A stretch of DNA of 64,000 nt, from the NCBI RefSeq assembly GCF_000313135.1, contig NW_004457654.1, positions 132,210 through 196,209 on the forward strand, written 5' to 3'. The notes under the pieces are model-generated. The model was not told the origin of the DNA. It ran no database searches and worked only from the letters and a program-made list of their open reading frames with translations. This document shows, in pieces, positions 1 through 12,010 of this stretch (its first letter is position 1; each line of letters begins with the position of its first letter). A program made the translations under genes and the position numbers. This stretch comes from Acanthamoeba castellanii str. Neff (Eukaryota > Discosea > Longamoebia > Acanthamoebidae).

Positions 1-3000
1 GTCCTCGTCCTCGAACATGTCGTGCCACGGCTCTGTGCCATCAGCAGCGCAATTAACGACGGTGAGCACAAGTAACCGTACCAGGTACACGAGGGCGGGG
101 GAGTGGGGGAGGAGCGTACTCTCTCGGGTGTACATTTCCCACAACAAGATACCAAAACTGTACACGTCCGCCTTCGCATCGCATCCACGGCCCAACAACA
201 CTTCTGGTGCCTGCAGGGACAGGAGTGTAAGCAAAAAAGGGCATTCCTGAAAACAATGCGTGAGGTGCGAGAAGAAGCATACCATGTAGAAGGGAGAACC
301 GCCGGCCATGCCGTCGTCATCCTTGCCCGACTGGATCTTGGACAGACCGAAATCGGCGACCTTGACGTTCCAGTTCTTGTCGACGAGCAAGTTGGCCGGC
401 TTGAGATCGAGATGGAGGAACGGCGGGTTCATCTGGTGCAGCCAGTTCTGATGGGAGGAAACGAGAGGAGTTGGGTTGGTCGCGCCGCGCAATGAGATGT
501 AAGAGTGGTGATTGACAAAGGGAAGAGCATGGTACCATGCCGAGGGCGCAATCCCTGGCCATGTGGACACGCTGCTCGAGCGAGAGGAAGTTCTTCTTCT
601 TGCCATGAATGAGGCCGTCGACGGAACCGTTGTGCATGTACTCCATGATGATCATCAAGTTCTCAGGCTGCGTGCAGGCGCCCATCATCAAGCAAATGTT
701 CGGGTGTCGAAGCGTACTGTTGGGCGAGGAGGGAGAGCGGCGGTGAGCGGTCGAGCTTCGTTAAGTGTCGTGGCACACCCAGCAGGCATCGCAACGTACA
801 TCATGATCTGGACTTCCGTCCTGAACTCGTTGAGCAGCTCGTCGTTGAGCTTGTCCTTGACGTACAGCTGCTTGATAGCCACTTCCTTGCCGTGCAACAG
901 GCCCTTGAACACCTCACCGAATGCTCTGCGATTGGGCGCAACGTGAGCGTAAGAGACAGTGCGAAAAAAATGGGAGAAAATGTGAGCGCTGCGGCGGAGA
1001 GAGGTAGAGTACCCCTTGCCCACAGAGAAATGCTTGACGACCTGCTTGGGATCGATCTCTGCGAGGACCTTCTCCTTGTCGGTCATCACGCTGGTGCGCT
1101 TGAACTGTTGCATGAGTTCGCTTCGCATGGCCTCCTCCTGCTGCTTGAGCCGCTCTTCGACACGCTTCTCCACCTCGGAGAGGAACTTGGCCTCGGTTTC
1201 CTTCTCGCTGGCCTGCCACTGTCCCTTCTTCAGCGAGCCGTAGCCTCCTCGGGGTGTACGCCTAGGAGAAGACACGTCGAGTACAATGGGGCTCTCGTCG
1301 CTGTCGCCCGATCGGGCCAGGTTGCGATGCCCACCCATCGAGCCACGCGGACTCACGAGTTCGCTGGAGTTCTCGTCCTCGTCATCCTCTTCCTCCTGGT
1401 CGGCCTTGGCCACAAACCAGTTGTTCGGCGCCTTCCTGAAGTCCTTGCGCAGATCGACCACCTTTTTCCACAGGTCTGATCGTGACACAACGTGGAATCG
1501 ATGAAGTGAGTCGCAAAGTCTGTGTAGTGAGGGATGGTGCACGGAGCTTACCCTTGGCAGAGAGTCGCTGGTCGGGGTTGTCGCTCCAGCAAGTGGTGAT
1601 GAGCTCCTTGATCGCCGCGGGCATTTTGTCGGGAATGTCAGGCCTGAGTCCGGTCATGCAGGTCTTACGGAGGATCTGGAAGGAGTTGAGTCCCTGCTTG
1701 ACCAGGTCTTGGTAGGGGGGCTCGTGGTCACCTGTTGGACGTGCAAGAAAGTCAGCGCAACGCCAAAGCTATGGCCCAGACTACGCAGTGCTACGTACCC
1801 TTGACGATGCGCAGGGCCAGCTCCCAGATCACAAAGCCGACGGAGTAGATGTCGGACTTGGTAGAGTAGGAACCCTCCATGTAGACCTCCGGGGCAGTGT
1901 AGGCCACGTTCTCGATGCCAGAATCAAGCGTCTGCGTCTTAAGCGCCTCATCGCCCTAAATAGATCCGAGCAAAGTAGTCAGTGGGCCATTCACCGTGCC
2001 AACAATCAGTGCAGTACGAACGCACCCGCTCGTTGTAACGGGCGCGACCGAAATCGGCGTACTTCAGTTTCCAATCGCTGTTGATCTGTAGAAGGAGGTG
2101 ACGAGTTAGAGGAGCCAAACAGAGAGAACGAGGAAAGCGAAAGGATAGCTTACGAGCAGGTTCTGAGGTCTGATCTCGCGATGAAGGATCTGGGGCTTGT
2201 TGTTGTGGAAGGTGTTGAGACCTCCGATGAGGCCCTCCGCCAGAGAGAAGAACCGATTCCAGTCGAACTGCCGGTCCGTGTGATTGGCCAGAACCTGCGC
2301 GCGGGCACAGCACAATGAGGGTGAGTGACCTTGCGCCTAGAGAAGAAAGCGTGACGGGAACAGCGAGATGAATACCTCGTCAAGAGAGCCATAGCCGCAC
2401 TTCTCCATGACGACCGCGATGTGAGGCTCCAAGCACAAGCCATAGAAGACGACGACGTGAGGCGACCGAATGGAGCTGATGAACGTGGTGAGGAGAAAGG
2501 GGCATCAGCATGTTCAGTAGCGGAAGACGAAATGTGGCAAGTACGTACCTGATCATTTGGAACTCCTTGACGAGCTTTTCTCTGTTGATCATCTCTGGGT
2601 TGAAGATTTTGACGGCCACCTCCTGTCCACGGTATTCGCCATGGTACACAGTTGCCGTTGCGCTCTCGCTCACCTTATCCTCCTGCTCGCCCAAGGTTGG
2701 AGTGCCAAGGGTCAGCCATCTTGAGATTGATTCGCAATCAAAATAGAAGCAATAAAGTGTGCATAATTGGCATAACTGGCGTTGCCCCAGGCCACCAAGA
2801 ACGAAGGTGGGAGATTAACGGGGGGGGGGGGTAAGGGCGCACCAGCTCGAGCTCATCATAGTCGATCCACCAGGAGTCGTCGAGGGAGAACTCGCTCTTG
2901 GAAACGACCGAACCTGAGTGAACGTCAGAGGCCGATCTGTCGCGCGGCGTCGAAGCCTCGAAGGAACTGGTTCGAGGCGTAGTGGCTGGTGGCCGCTCCT

Positions 3001-3418
3001 CGACTGGGGGGTCGCGTCTCTCACGCCTTTCCTCCACCTCGGATTCGCTGGAGCTCCCATCATCGTGGCCCCCCGCCCTCACCTCTTTCTCCTTCTTCAG
3101 CGTTCCAATCGAGGTGGGCTCGGCTACAACTTCCTCCTGTTCAGAATCGGAGCTACCTCCATGATTGTTGCCCTCTCTATCTTCCATCGGGATCGTATCG
3201 CTTTGCTTGCCTTTGCTCCCTTTCCTCGACGCCCTACTCGATTTCCTGTCCCGTGTTTTGTTTTCTGACAAGAAGAGATGTTTCGAGATATGAGCAAAAG
3301 GGCTCAACCACCTCTCTACACAATAGAAACGAATCAAGGGGTACGTACTGACTACTACTACAGCTTTCTTCTTGCTGCGGTGTCCTCCAACTGCGGCCTG
3401 TCCTGAAACACTGGACAT
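1..3418 (-). CDS. Tandem pseudokinase-kinase, tyrosine-kinase-like (TKL) family, 3' end beyond window
   Basis: Exons (minus): 3349-3418, 2843-3264, 2549-2682, 2376-2475, 2154-2294, 2026-2085, 1799-1955, 1552-1731, 1013-1475, 800-925, 536-716, 283-447, 120-210, 1-32. All join in frame to 774 residues and continue off the edge. Residues 1-155 are a Ser/Glu/Arg-rich linker. WWIDYDELEL then opens a first kinase domain (about 155-420). It keeps VAVK (K189) and ADFG (D300), but the glycine loop reads SESATA and the HRD aspartate is Glu (HREIRPQN, E282), so it is probably a pseudokinase. An acidic, coiled-coil-prone linker follows (about 421-565). The second domain has an intact GKGAFGEV loop, VAIK, HLDLKPAN (D692), ADFG (D711) and APEV, so it should be active. 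The arrangement recalls JAK JH2-JH1, although the family is TKL. Substrate unknown. Confidence 0.85.
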
Positions 3419-3694
3419 AAAGCTGGACGAAATAAATAAACGATATAAATTGGCGGGGGGTGGTGCCAGGCAGTGCTCTTGGCCTCACTTGCGCCAGGAG
3501 TCTCGACAGGCAGTTGTTGAGCACCCCCTTTATGTCCGTGCTAATTAATATTCAATTTTTGAATTTCTTTCCAGCTTTTCCATCTTCTCTTGCCCTTTTT
3601 TTGGCGCCTTTTCCGCTCCGAGCAAGAAACGCAGGCAACTCTCAAGATGTCGATTCACGTACGGCGCATTGTTCTAAGCTCATGCTCTTGAAGG
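3419..3694. promoter_or_regulatory. Divergent promoter between the kinase gene and MSH4
   Basis: This 276-bp gap separates two start codons facing away from each other. It contains AT-rich stretches (around 3540-3570) and pyrimidine tracts in otherwise GC-rich DNA. No TATA box or known motif could be assigned. Promoter activity is inferred from position only. Confidence 0.5.
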
Positions 3695-6600
3695 ATGCAA
3701 AAGGGAGGAACACCTGGAGGTCACGCGTCAGCGACTGCGGATGGACCCAAGTACGATACATCCTACCAGCCACATGGTCGAAGCACGGGCGTTCCTTCCC
3801 GGCGAGGCACCAGCAGCTCGGCAGGTAGCAGCAGTAGACGTGGCACTACACCTCACAGTAGTGGGAGACATGAGCTCTACGTGATCGCGGTGAACGGTAC
3901 GCGTGCGCTTGACGGACTGCGTTCGAACACTGTCGCTTATCTCCTTTCGCAGAGAACCGGATGAAGGAAGTGGGCCTGGCCATCATGGACCTTCGCAGGC
4001 CCGAACTGCTGCTGACTCAATTCACCGACTCCAAGAGCTACTCATTTACTACGTCAAAGCTTGTACGCCCAACCTCTCCTTTGTTACCGAACATTGCTCA
4101 CCTGGGTCATCTTCCACAGGCCACCTACGCTCCAGTGGAGGTTTGCGTCCCTTCTCTGAAGTACGAATAACAGGCCTTCAGCCTAAGTGTGCCCCTCTCT
4201 GATCATTAGGTCCTCCTTCCCAACACGGCTATCGGGTCCGAGCTTTACGAGGCGATAAAGGAGAACTTCAAGGGTATGCCCCGTTACCATTCCGCCCCAA
4301 GGTGACACTTGTAAAGCTCCTTTCTACACAGATACCGACGTCATCGATGTAAATCGGAAGTACTTTTCTGAGTCGTATGGAGCGCAAACAGTCTCACGGC
4401 TCGTAGTCCCCGAGAACAGCAGCATCGAGCACTCTGTTTCGTCCAAGTAAGGTCCTTCATCGTACTCTTCATTACAGGGCTAACGTAGCTTCCCTTCTCC
4501 TTGCTTCGGCAGGTATCTGGCCCTAGCTTCAGCAGGTATGTTGTCCGCTGAGTGAATGGCTGTGTTCGTTTTGACTAAGGGATATTTTTCCTTCAGCGGC
4601 CCTTGTGAAGTATGGTACGAGACAAGACGAGAAGAAATCGCCAGAGCGAGCATTAAGCGATACCTTATCTGTTCGTGCAGTCGAGTTCATTCAGCACATG
4701 ACGTTCGCACCCAACAGCCTGAAGGTACGGGCTGAAAACTGCCGCAACCAGTCCTCTCACCTTAGATGTACAGATACAATACAAGCCGGTGGATGGCACG
4801 ATGATGGTACGTAGGCCATACTGTACAAATCCCAGCTATCGCCGTGCTGAGTATAATATCCGCTCAGATCGATCCGGCAAGCATCGAGAACCTAGAGATC
4901 GGTGCGACGCTCCTTTACTTGGCGAAATCGTTGGGTAGCTGACGGCCTACCGATTGCAGTCGTCAACGCTCGCACTAAAGAGACCAAGGGATCATTATTC
5001 GACGTACTGAACCACACCAAGGTATTGTTCCTTTCTAGCATGTTCGTTTCCTTCACTGACACCATGCCTCGGCGCTTGCAGACTATTAGCGGAGGTACGT
5101 GAAACGCTGGTGTAGTTAGCACAGCTCACAGCGTGTTGTTGTTAGGTCGCCTTCTGCGTATCAACCTGCTTCAGCCGCCCTCAGGTTATCCCACATGCTC
5201 AGCTCGATCGCCTTTGATGTCGCTCATTCCTACTTCCAGACATGTCCACCACAACCACGAGACTGGAGTGCATAGAGGAGTTCCTTGGGGACGAGCGCAT
5301 GTTCTTTGACGTACGCGACCATCACTCGATCGGTTGAGAGACATGAGTTCACTCAAATCGTCTTTCCTGTCGGTCAGGTGTCGGCGGTCTTGGGCAGATT
5401 CCTGGATCTTGGTACGACTGTCTTCTACCCTGCGTTTCGTTACACGTTCTCACGTTGAACGTACAGATAGCCTCCTGTTACAGCTGGTCAGGATACCCAA
5501 GAAATCGAGCATACAGTCGACCCGAGCCAACTTGGTGCACATCGTACGGCATCCCCCCTTTGCCCGGTTACGCGAACACAAGGCTCACCTGACAATCGTA
5601 TCGTGCTTAGTTGGAGCTGAAACACACTCTGGAAACAGTCCCGCCGCTGGCGGAAGCGCTCAAGGGATGCCAAAACTCTTTGCTGCAAGCTATACTCAAC
5701 AACCTCCAGGACCCCAGAATCGAAGCTCTTCAAATGAAGCTGGAGGATGTGGTGCGTGAAGACGCTATCTACGTCAAAAACACGCACAAGATGCGCAATC
5801 AGGTAATGGTCAGGCTTCAGAGCTGCATCCGGTTTCGCTTCTTTGCTGACTAACAGTTGTCTGACAGTTGGCCTATGCGATCAAGGTATATTGGTCTTTA
5901 CTCCTGTGGACTCTCTCTTTCTCCTCTGACATTGGTTTTTCAATGTGACGCCTTCAGCCTGGCATTCATGGTGCGTCCGTAGCTCTCACTGTCCTTGCGT
6001 GCCCGTGGACTTAGCTTATTCGGCCTATCTCCATCAGGACTGTTGGACGTGGCAAGAAAGAGCTGGACAGAAGCCAATGACGGTTCGTTTTCCTTACCTT
6101 GTGAGCCGTACCCGACTGATACCCGTTGTTGCGCAGACATGCAGCTCTTGATCAAAAGATACAGAGAAGAGTTCTGTCGGTACAGAGTGAGGGGCGAGTA
6201 CAACACTCGGCGTGGCCACCACCTCAGCTGTCCGATCGTAGCCGGAGACCATCTCCCCCAGGGCTTAGTCCAAGTGGTAAAGAAGGGCAAGAAGTGGGCT
6301 TTCTCCACAGGTAAGTCAACCAACCGTCACCAGACCGGGCTTAGCTAACGAGAATTGAGCAGAGGAGATGATCTCGCTCAATGCGCGTATCAACGAAAGC
6401 ATGGATGAGATCTTCCTACTCACGGACAGGTATGGCCACCATGGCTTGAACCTTTAATGGAGTTCTACTTACTCGTGGACCTTTTGCAGGGTCATCGAGG
6501 AACTGTTGTCCGAGACGCGTAAGTTCATTGGCTGCATCTACAAAATAGCTGAGGCGGTGGCTCTTATTGATCTGGTATGCATCCTGACCATGGTCTTCAA

Positions 6601-8048
6601 TTTGCTACGTAAGCTGAATACCACTATACGCCAGATCTGTTCCTTCACGACCTACGTGACTGTGACTCCCTCCTGCGGTGCGTTAGTGTCCTCTCCTATG
6701 AATGGATTAACCCATGTTCGCTGACCCTCAAGCACTTCACAGTACGCCCTGAGCTAACGACGGACGGCCCACTGGCGATCAAGCAAGGCAGGAACCCTCT
6801 CGTGGAGAAGCTATTCAGGGATCCTTTCATTCCCGTACGCACTCCCTGGATGCGCAGTGGCTCGTGACCTAACTCAGCGCTCTATCGAAAGAACGACACC
6901 TTCATCACGGAGGCATCTAATTTCCACGTCATCACGGGTCCGAACATGGTATCACTCATCACAGATCGCCTGTTCACGTGAACGCCTCTTATTGGTTCTG
7001 CTCTCTCCTTGTACAGTCGGGGAAATCGACGTACCTTCGTCAAGTGGCTCTTCTGACGATCTTGGCTCACGTTGGTACGTGCTCTCTGTCCGGCACCAAC
7101 GTCACTTCGATTCTCACAACTATGTGCAGGGTGCTTTGTGCCGGCCACGTTTGCTTCGTTTCGGCTGGTGGACCGCCTGTTCACGCGCATCGGGACCAGC
7201 GACTGCATGGAAAGGAACTGCAGGTGTCTCTTGCCACTTTTCTTACCCTAGCCTGCCAGCTACTGACTCTCTGCCCGATTGCAGCACGTTCATGGTGGAG
7301 ATGAAGGAGATGGCCTTCATCATACAGAACGCTACCAACCACAGTTTGATGATCATCGATGAGCTAGGGCGTGGCTCCTCATACTTGGACGGCGCGTCGA
7401 TCGCGTGGGCCATCTGGTACGTCCTGTCCTCCTCTGAGCATTTTATATGGCGCATGACTAACCAAGTGGTTGCTACTTGCAGTGAATATCTCCTGTCCCT
7501 GCGAGCGTACGCTGCCTTCTCCTTGGCGTCTTCTCGTTCTTCCGTGGCTCATTGCTTCCCACTCTGCCCAGATATACCCTCTGTGCAACGCACTACATGC
7601 AGCTGGCGGATCTAGAAGCCATCTACCCGAACGCAAAGAACTACCACCTCCAAGTCGAGCACGATCGGATGAAGCTACGTCCAACCTTCATGTATACGCT
7701 CAAGGAAGGCCCGACCGACCTCAAGTTCGGCCTGGTGCTGGCTGAAATCGCCGGCTTTCCTCCCGACGCCGTCGCCGCCGCCAGGGAGATCCACCGCAAG
7801 CTGCAACAGAGCGACACCGCCAAGAAGGAGAAGGAGGCGCAGCACCTGCGAGAGCTCAGTCAACTCGCGCAACGGCTTCTTAACCTCAAGACGTCGACCC
7901 TCTCTCCAGGTACACTCCCTCACCCTTCTTCGAGAATACTGTAGCGATGATGAAGCTGATACTTGTTGTTGTGTTCCTTACAGAGCTGTTGCGTCGTTAC
8001 TTGACGAACCTGAAGGAGAAGTTCATCGCCGCTCAACACGAAGAATGA
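3695..8048 (+). CDS. MSH4: MutS homolog 4, meiotic crossover factor
   Basis: Thirty-one exons: 3695-3896, 3953-4062, 4120-4140, 4210-4273, 4332-4446, 4513-4535, 4597-4724, 4774-4806, 4868-4901, 4960-5021, 5082-5094, 5146-5184, 5240-5310, 5378-5411, 5467-5543, 5611-5802, 5868-5885, 5958-5970, 6038-6082, 6137-6310, 6363-6429, 6490-6574, 6635-6677, 6743-6834, 6892-6948, 7017-7074, 7130-7223, 7285-7416, 7483-7506, 7572-7909, 7984-8048. They sum to 2,523 nt, exactly 840 codons plus stop. The C-terminal ATPase has Walker A GPNMSGKST (about 601-609), the ST.MVEM stretch, Walker [11 protein letters not shown] (near 680) and the LCATHY segment. There is no mismatch-binding FxE motif near the N-terminus, as expected for MSH4 rather than MSH2/3/6. 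In known systems MSH4 pairs with MSH5 and stabilises recombination intermediates in the nucleus. No disruption is seen. Confidence 0.93.
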
Positions 8049-8110
8049 TCCCGCCGCCTCCAAGGCCCGGCTCACTTCCTCCTCCTCTTCCTCCTCGACC
8101 GACCCTTCGC

Positions 8111-9978
8111 CTAATACACAAACCGACCCATGCTGGGCTGTACGTCCACCTTGATCGGGTGCGCCTTGACCAATTCGCCGTCGATCGAATAGAAGCCGCA
8201 GTCGCTGTCGTCCAACGGTTCGACGAAAAAATTCTTGACCTTGAAGTACTCCACGAAGGGCAGGTCGCAGATCTTCCCGCCATCCAGGTTGAGGAAGGCC
8301 TGGATCTCGTTGTAGACCCCTCGATTCGAACCTCGCACGATGAACAGGTCTACATCATCCAAGGTAGACAAGCACGTAAGCTTACGACTCACGAAGAAGA
8401 AGAAGGCGAAGAAGAAGAAGAGCGTTAGGTACGTACCGATGTAGCCGTCGGTCATCTCGGCTTTGGGCGCGAGGCAGGCGTCGTGAGCCAGCCAGGGGAC
8501 CGTAGCGGCGACGAGAGTGAAGAAATAGTCCTCGATCACCACCCGCTCCTCGCCGTCTTGATCGCCTTCGCCGCTGGGCGCCTTCTGCTCGCGTTTCTGC
8601 TGCTTGTCGTGGTTGACCCCGTCATACTTCTTGTTGTAGTTGCCTCGCTCGTCCGTGTGTTCGTTTCGGTAGGGAACGAACGACAGGCGGCCCTTGTACG
8701 ACTTGGCTCTGTACACCATGCAGGGAACACATGTGAGAGATGATGATGAACAAGAAGAAGAAGAAGCAAGAGAATCTGTACCGGTAGATGAGGAGCCCAG
8801 GCACAATGACGCTGGTGATGAGGAACCGCATGTTGCCGATCTTCCTGAACGACAGCTCCGTCAGGGTGTCGAAATCGGCAGTCAAGCCTAGGTAAGCAGG
8901 TAAGTGAGGCTCAGAAGTGAAATAGAATGAATACTCAAGCGCACATGTGCCGTGTGTCGTGTGTTGGTGTGCGTGCGTGCGTGCGTGTGTCTGGTCGCAG
9001 ATGTTGAAGCTAAGACGAGGAGGCTGCTACTCACCCCAATGTACGGACATGAGGGCGAGCTTGCGGTCTGAGTCAGGGCGCACTTGCTTGGTCTCATCGA
9101 GGGACGTTACGGTCATCATGTCCAATCCGCGTGTCTTGCCTGCGACCAGAACGTTAGCGACCTGTTGTGAAAGTTGACCCAGCGACGCTTCCTCGTCATG
9201 CCATGTTCAACTTGCGACCGTACCACGCAGGAACATCTCCGTAGCAGCAATCGGGTCCCTGGCACCGAAGCTCGTGCACAGACCTACGCGAGCAGCGTAA
9301 GCAAAGCAAGCTCGCGACACTACAGTAGTGTGGCGGCTCCTTCTCCTTCACCGATAAAGAGTTCCCCGTACCGTTGCCTGTACCCGCTGGGATGGTGGCG
9401 AGCGGCGGGAGGCTGTCGAACGTGCTGTGCCTCTCCCAGAGGCCATTCACTATTTCGTGGAGCATCCCCTGCATGCCGAGACAGTCACGCGACAGCGGGT
9501 GAGTAGGTCTGGGAGGCCACCAGGGAGTGCGCTGCAGACGTACGTCTCCAGAAACCGAGAGCACGGCGCTGTACTTGGTCAAGTCCACCTCGGCCAGTAT
9601 GCGGTGCGCGTGGCCCTTGTACTCGGTCTCTGCATCAAGAAGAGCATAAGCATTTTACATTATTTATAGATTTATTTTAATTGAACGAATGAATAATGGG
9701 AGATTTATGAGGAGGGTTGAACCTATGAGGTCAACGAGAACACCGGCGTTGGTGAGCATGGGCTTGAGCACTCTCTGAAAGACTCGCTTGCCGTAGCCAG
9801 CCCCGCCGATAGGGTTGACCACAACGCACACGCGCTTGCCTGCCCACTGCTGGGCCCCTGGGACGGGAGGCCCCGACACCGCCCGTCTCTCTCGCTCTCG
9901 CTCTCGCTGCTTCGTGACCGACATCACCGCGAACACCGCCACCAGCGACGCCACCAGTGCAAGGCCCACCCACCACAT
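8111..9978 (-). CDS. Sphingosine kinase with N-terminal membrane anchor
   Basis: Exons (minus): 9723-9978, 9544-9629, 9372-9468, 9224-9283, 9035-9139, 8782-8887, 8437-8708, 8111-8349; 406 residues. The DAGK/SphK catalytic fold is clear: VVVNPIGGAG (about 53-62), the nucleotide-binding SGDGMLHE (112-119), PAGTGNGL (about 140-148) joined across an exon boundary to the SFGARDP stretch, and a C-terminal SIDGELV motif. These fit sphingosine kinase, which makes sphingosine-1-phosphate, better than bacterial-type DAG kinase. Residues 2-21 form one hydrophobic helix followed by an Arg/Glu-rich stretch, which predicts a signal anchor; many animal SphKs lack this. Choosing the donor at 9371 rather than a later GT gives the SphK-like sequence. 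Ceramide kinase is a less likely alternative. Confidence 0.85.
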
Positions 9979-10067
9979 CCTCGGCTTCTTGGTCTTTCTT
10001 GCACTGCGCCACTTGTCGGCAAGTTTTTGTTTTATTTGGGGGGGGGGACTTTACTCCCCGACAATCC
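9979..10067. promoter_or_regulatory. Compact divergent promoter (89 bp)
   Basis: The start codons of the sphingosine kinase (minus) and the secreted esterase (plus) are only 89 bp apart. The gap includes a T-rich run followed by a ten-G run at about 10038-10047. Both transcripts must start within, or upstream into, the opposite gene. No known element recognised. Confidence 0.5.
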
Positions 10068-11662
10068 ATGGATTGGAGAGCGCTGGGCTGGCTGCTGGTG
10101 AGCTGGCTGCTGGTGGAGTGCTGTGTGCTGACCTATGCTGCCTCTATAGAGCGAGTCTTCGTGCCAGTGCGAGATGAGCGTGTGTGGATCGGCAGTGGGC
10201 GATTTGAGTGGGGAACGGGCCAGGGCGGGCTGCCGGTGGTCGTGGTCGACTGGCCCTGTGCTAGCTTCAATGCATCCCTGCGAGCGGCACCGGGTGCGCG
10301 AATCGTTGGGGTGGGGGTGGTGATGGAGGGCGGCCACAACGACTTCCTCGTCTTCTACAACGACCGGCCGGTGGCTGCCGGCCGCCGTGGAGGGAAGCTG
10401 CTCACCGACGACCAGCTACGCGAGTATGGCCTGCCACGGCCCAACGGCCCCGATACATCGGGCGGCTCCCTCAACGTGTCCCTGGTCAAGGCCACCGAAG
10501 CCTCCTACTTTGCTCTGCAGGTCCTCTTGCCCCTGTCCCGCATGCGGCTCTACGGCTTCGCGGTCTACATCGACAACGCCACAGCCGCCACCTCCGAGCT
10601 GCTCATCATGCCGTCGGCGGCCCAGGATCGTGCTGTCGCCCGCCGACGAATCGAGTTCTTCAGCGACAGTGACAGCAATGGTGCCATTCCCACTTCCATT
10701 TCCCACACACCACACGCACACACACCACACCCGCGCGCACGCACGCACACACCCGCGCGCACGCCACCGCACGCGCAAGCGCAACGCTGACAGGAAGAAC
10801 TTGCAGGATTTGGGATTGAGGGAGCGGACTCGTGGACGTGCCTGATGGGGCTGGAGACATACGAGAACTGCTGGGAGGGCTACGCGGCGACGGTGAGCCG
10901 GTGGCTGGGCGCGGACTACCACATCGAGGCCTGGTCGGGCAAGGGCGTCGTCAAGAACGCCATCTCCCTCTTCGAGACCAGCGAGGACCCCATGCCCCTG
11001 TACTGGCCGCGCGCCATCGCCACCGACCCCGCGAGCCGCTGGAACTTCACCCTCTGGCTGCCCGACCTCGTAGTCATCCTGCTTGGTACGTGATCACATC
11101 GTCACCATCAGAAATGTTTGGAATTTGCGCAATGCTCATCGTGTGCGACTTGTGCACAAGTTCAGGTACGAACGACTACTACGCGTGGCCGTACCCATCG
11201 GACGAGCAGTTCGTGGACGGGTACGTGCGCATGGTGGAGACCGTATTAGCGGCCTACAAGTCGACAACGGCGTCCGGCGCGCCGTTGACTGTCATCGCCT
11301 TGTGCGGCGGCACCACCGAAAACGACCGCGCGCCGTGCCCGCGGGTCCAGCAAGCTGTCAAGCGGCTCCTTGCAAGCCCGGATAAGGTACGGCACATGCG
11401 TTTGCCGCGGTCACCCACTAATCCCCCCCCCCTCACACACACACACACACACACACTCACTCACTCACTTTCTCTCTCTCACACACACAACAACAACGTT
11501 CGCTAGAACGTCGCGCGAGCGCGGATTGCCTATGTGGAGATCCCGACCACACTGCTGGCCTACCCCGAGGACTACGGCTGCCTGGACCATCGCAACGTCG
11601 TGGGTCAGCGCAAGCTCGCCTCCTACCTGCTCGGTCAGGTGCGGCCCATCATGAACTGGTAA
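10068..11662 (+). CDS. Secreted SGNH-fold esterase, carbohydrate esterase family 2-like
   Basis: Exons: 10068-10680, 10807-11085, 11166-11386, 11507-11662; 422 residues. The start is followed by a clear signal peptide (residues 1-25, ending TYAAS). Residues 26-190 form a beta-rich N-terminal domain like the jelly roll before the catalytic part of CE2 enzymes. SGNH signatures follow: the nucleophile block reads FFSDSDSNGFG (Ser201; the usual GDS is SDS), then WSGKGV, then GTND (298-301), then a C-terminal DYGCLDHRNVVGQ with the catalytic His near 399. CE2 members remove acetyl groups from polysaccharides, using mainly a Ser-His pair. Likely secreted or lysosomal, possibly acting on bacterial or plant glycans in food; that role is inference. 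Confidence 0.7.
11437..11493 (+). repeat. Intronic CA/TC microsatellite
   Basis: Within the last intron of the esterase gene, a (CA)n tract followed by CT/CA-rich sequence precedes the acceptor and probably acts as its pyrimidine/purine-poor tract. Confidence 0.7.
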
Positions 11663-12010
11663 GCCGGTGTGTTTAGCCCCCCCTCCCGGGCATCTCAGTC
11701 GGTGTATATATCTGGGTTATGGGCATGTTTAGTGTATAATAATGAAGAGAGGTGACCTTCTTTTTCGTTCTTCTCCTTCGTTCTTCTCTTCCTTTTCTGG
11801 CCGTTGTCGTTGCGAGGGTACGTATCCTACAATTCAAAACGACGCAACACTTCCAATTAAGGTTCGTGGTGCGGGAACGAGGACCGCTGCACACCACTCA
11901 AACGGAACCGCCACGACCCACTTCCCGCGCTTGTACGGCCTCCATCGTCTTCACCAACTTCTCGAGAAGCCCGCAAGGCACCCATTCGAGGAGGCTTCTG
12001 TTCGCATTCA
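11663..12010. other. Intergenic region with unresolved 5' end of next gene
   Basis: About 350 bp between the esterase stop and the start chosen for the next gene. It has a T-rich stretch near 11755-11800 with a hydrophobic short reading frame and a GTACGT donor at about 11818. A 5' exon or UTR intron of the downstream membrane protein could lie here. I could not join it in frame with confidence. Confidence 0.4.
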
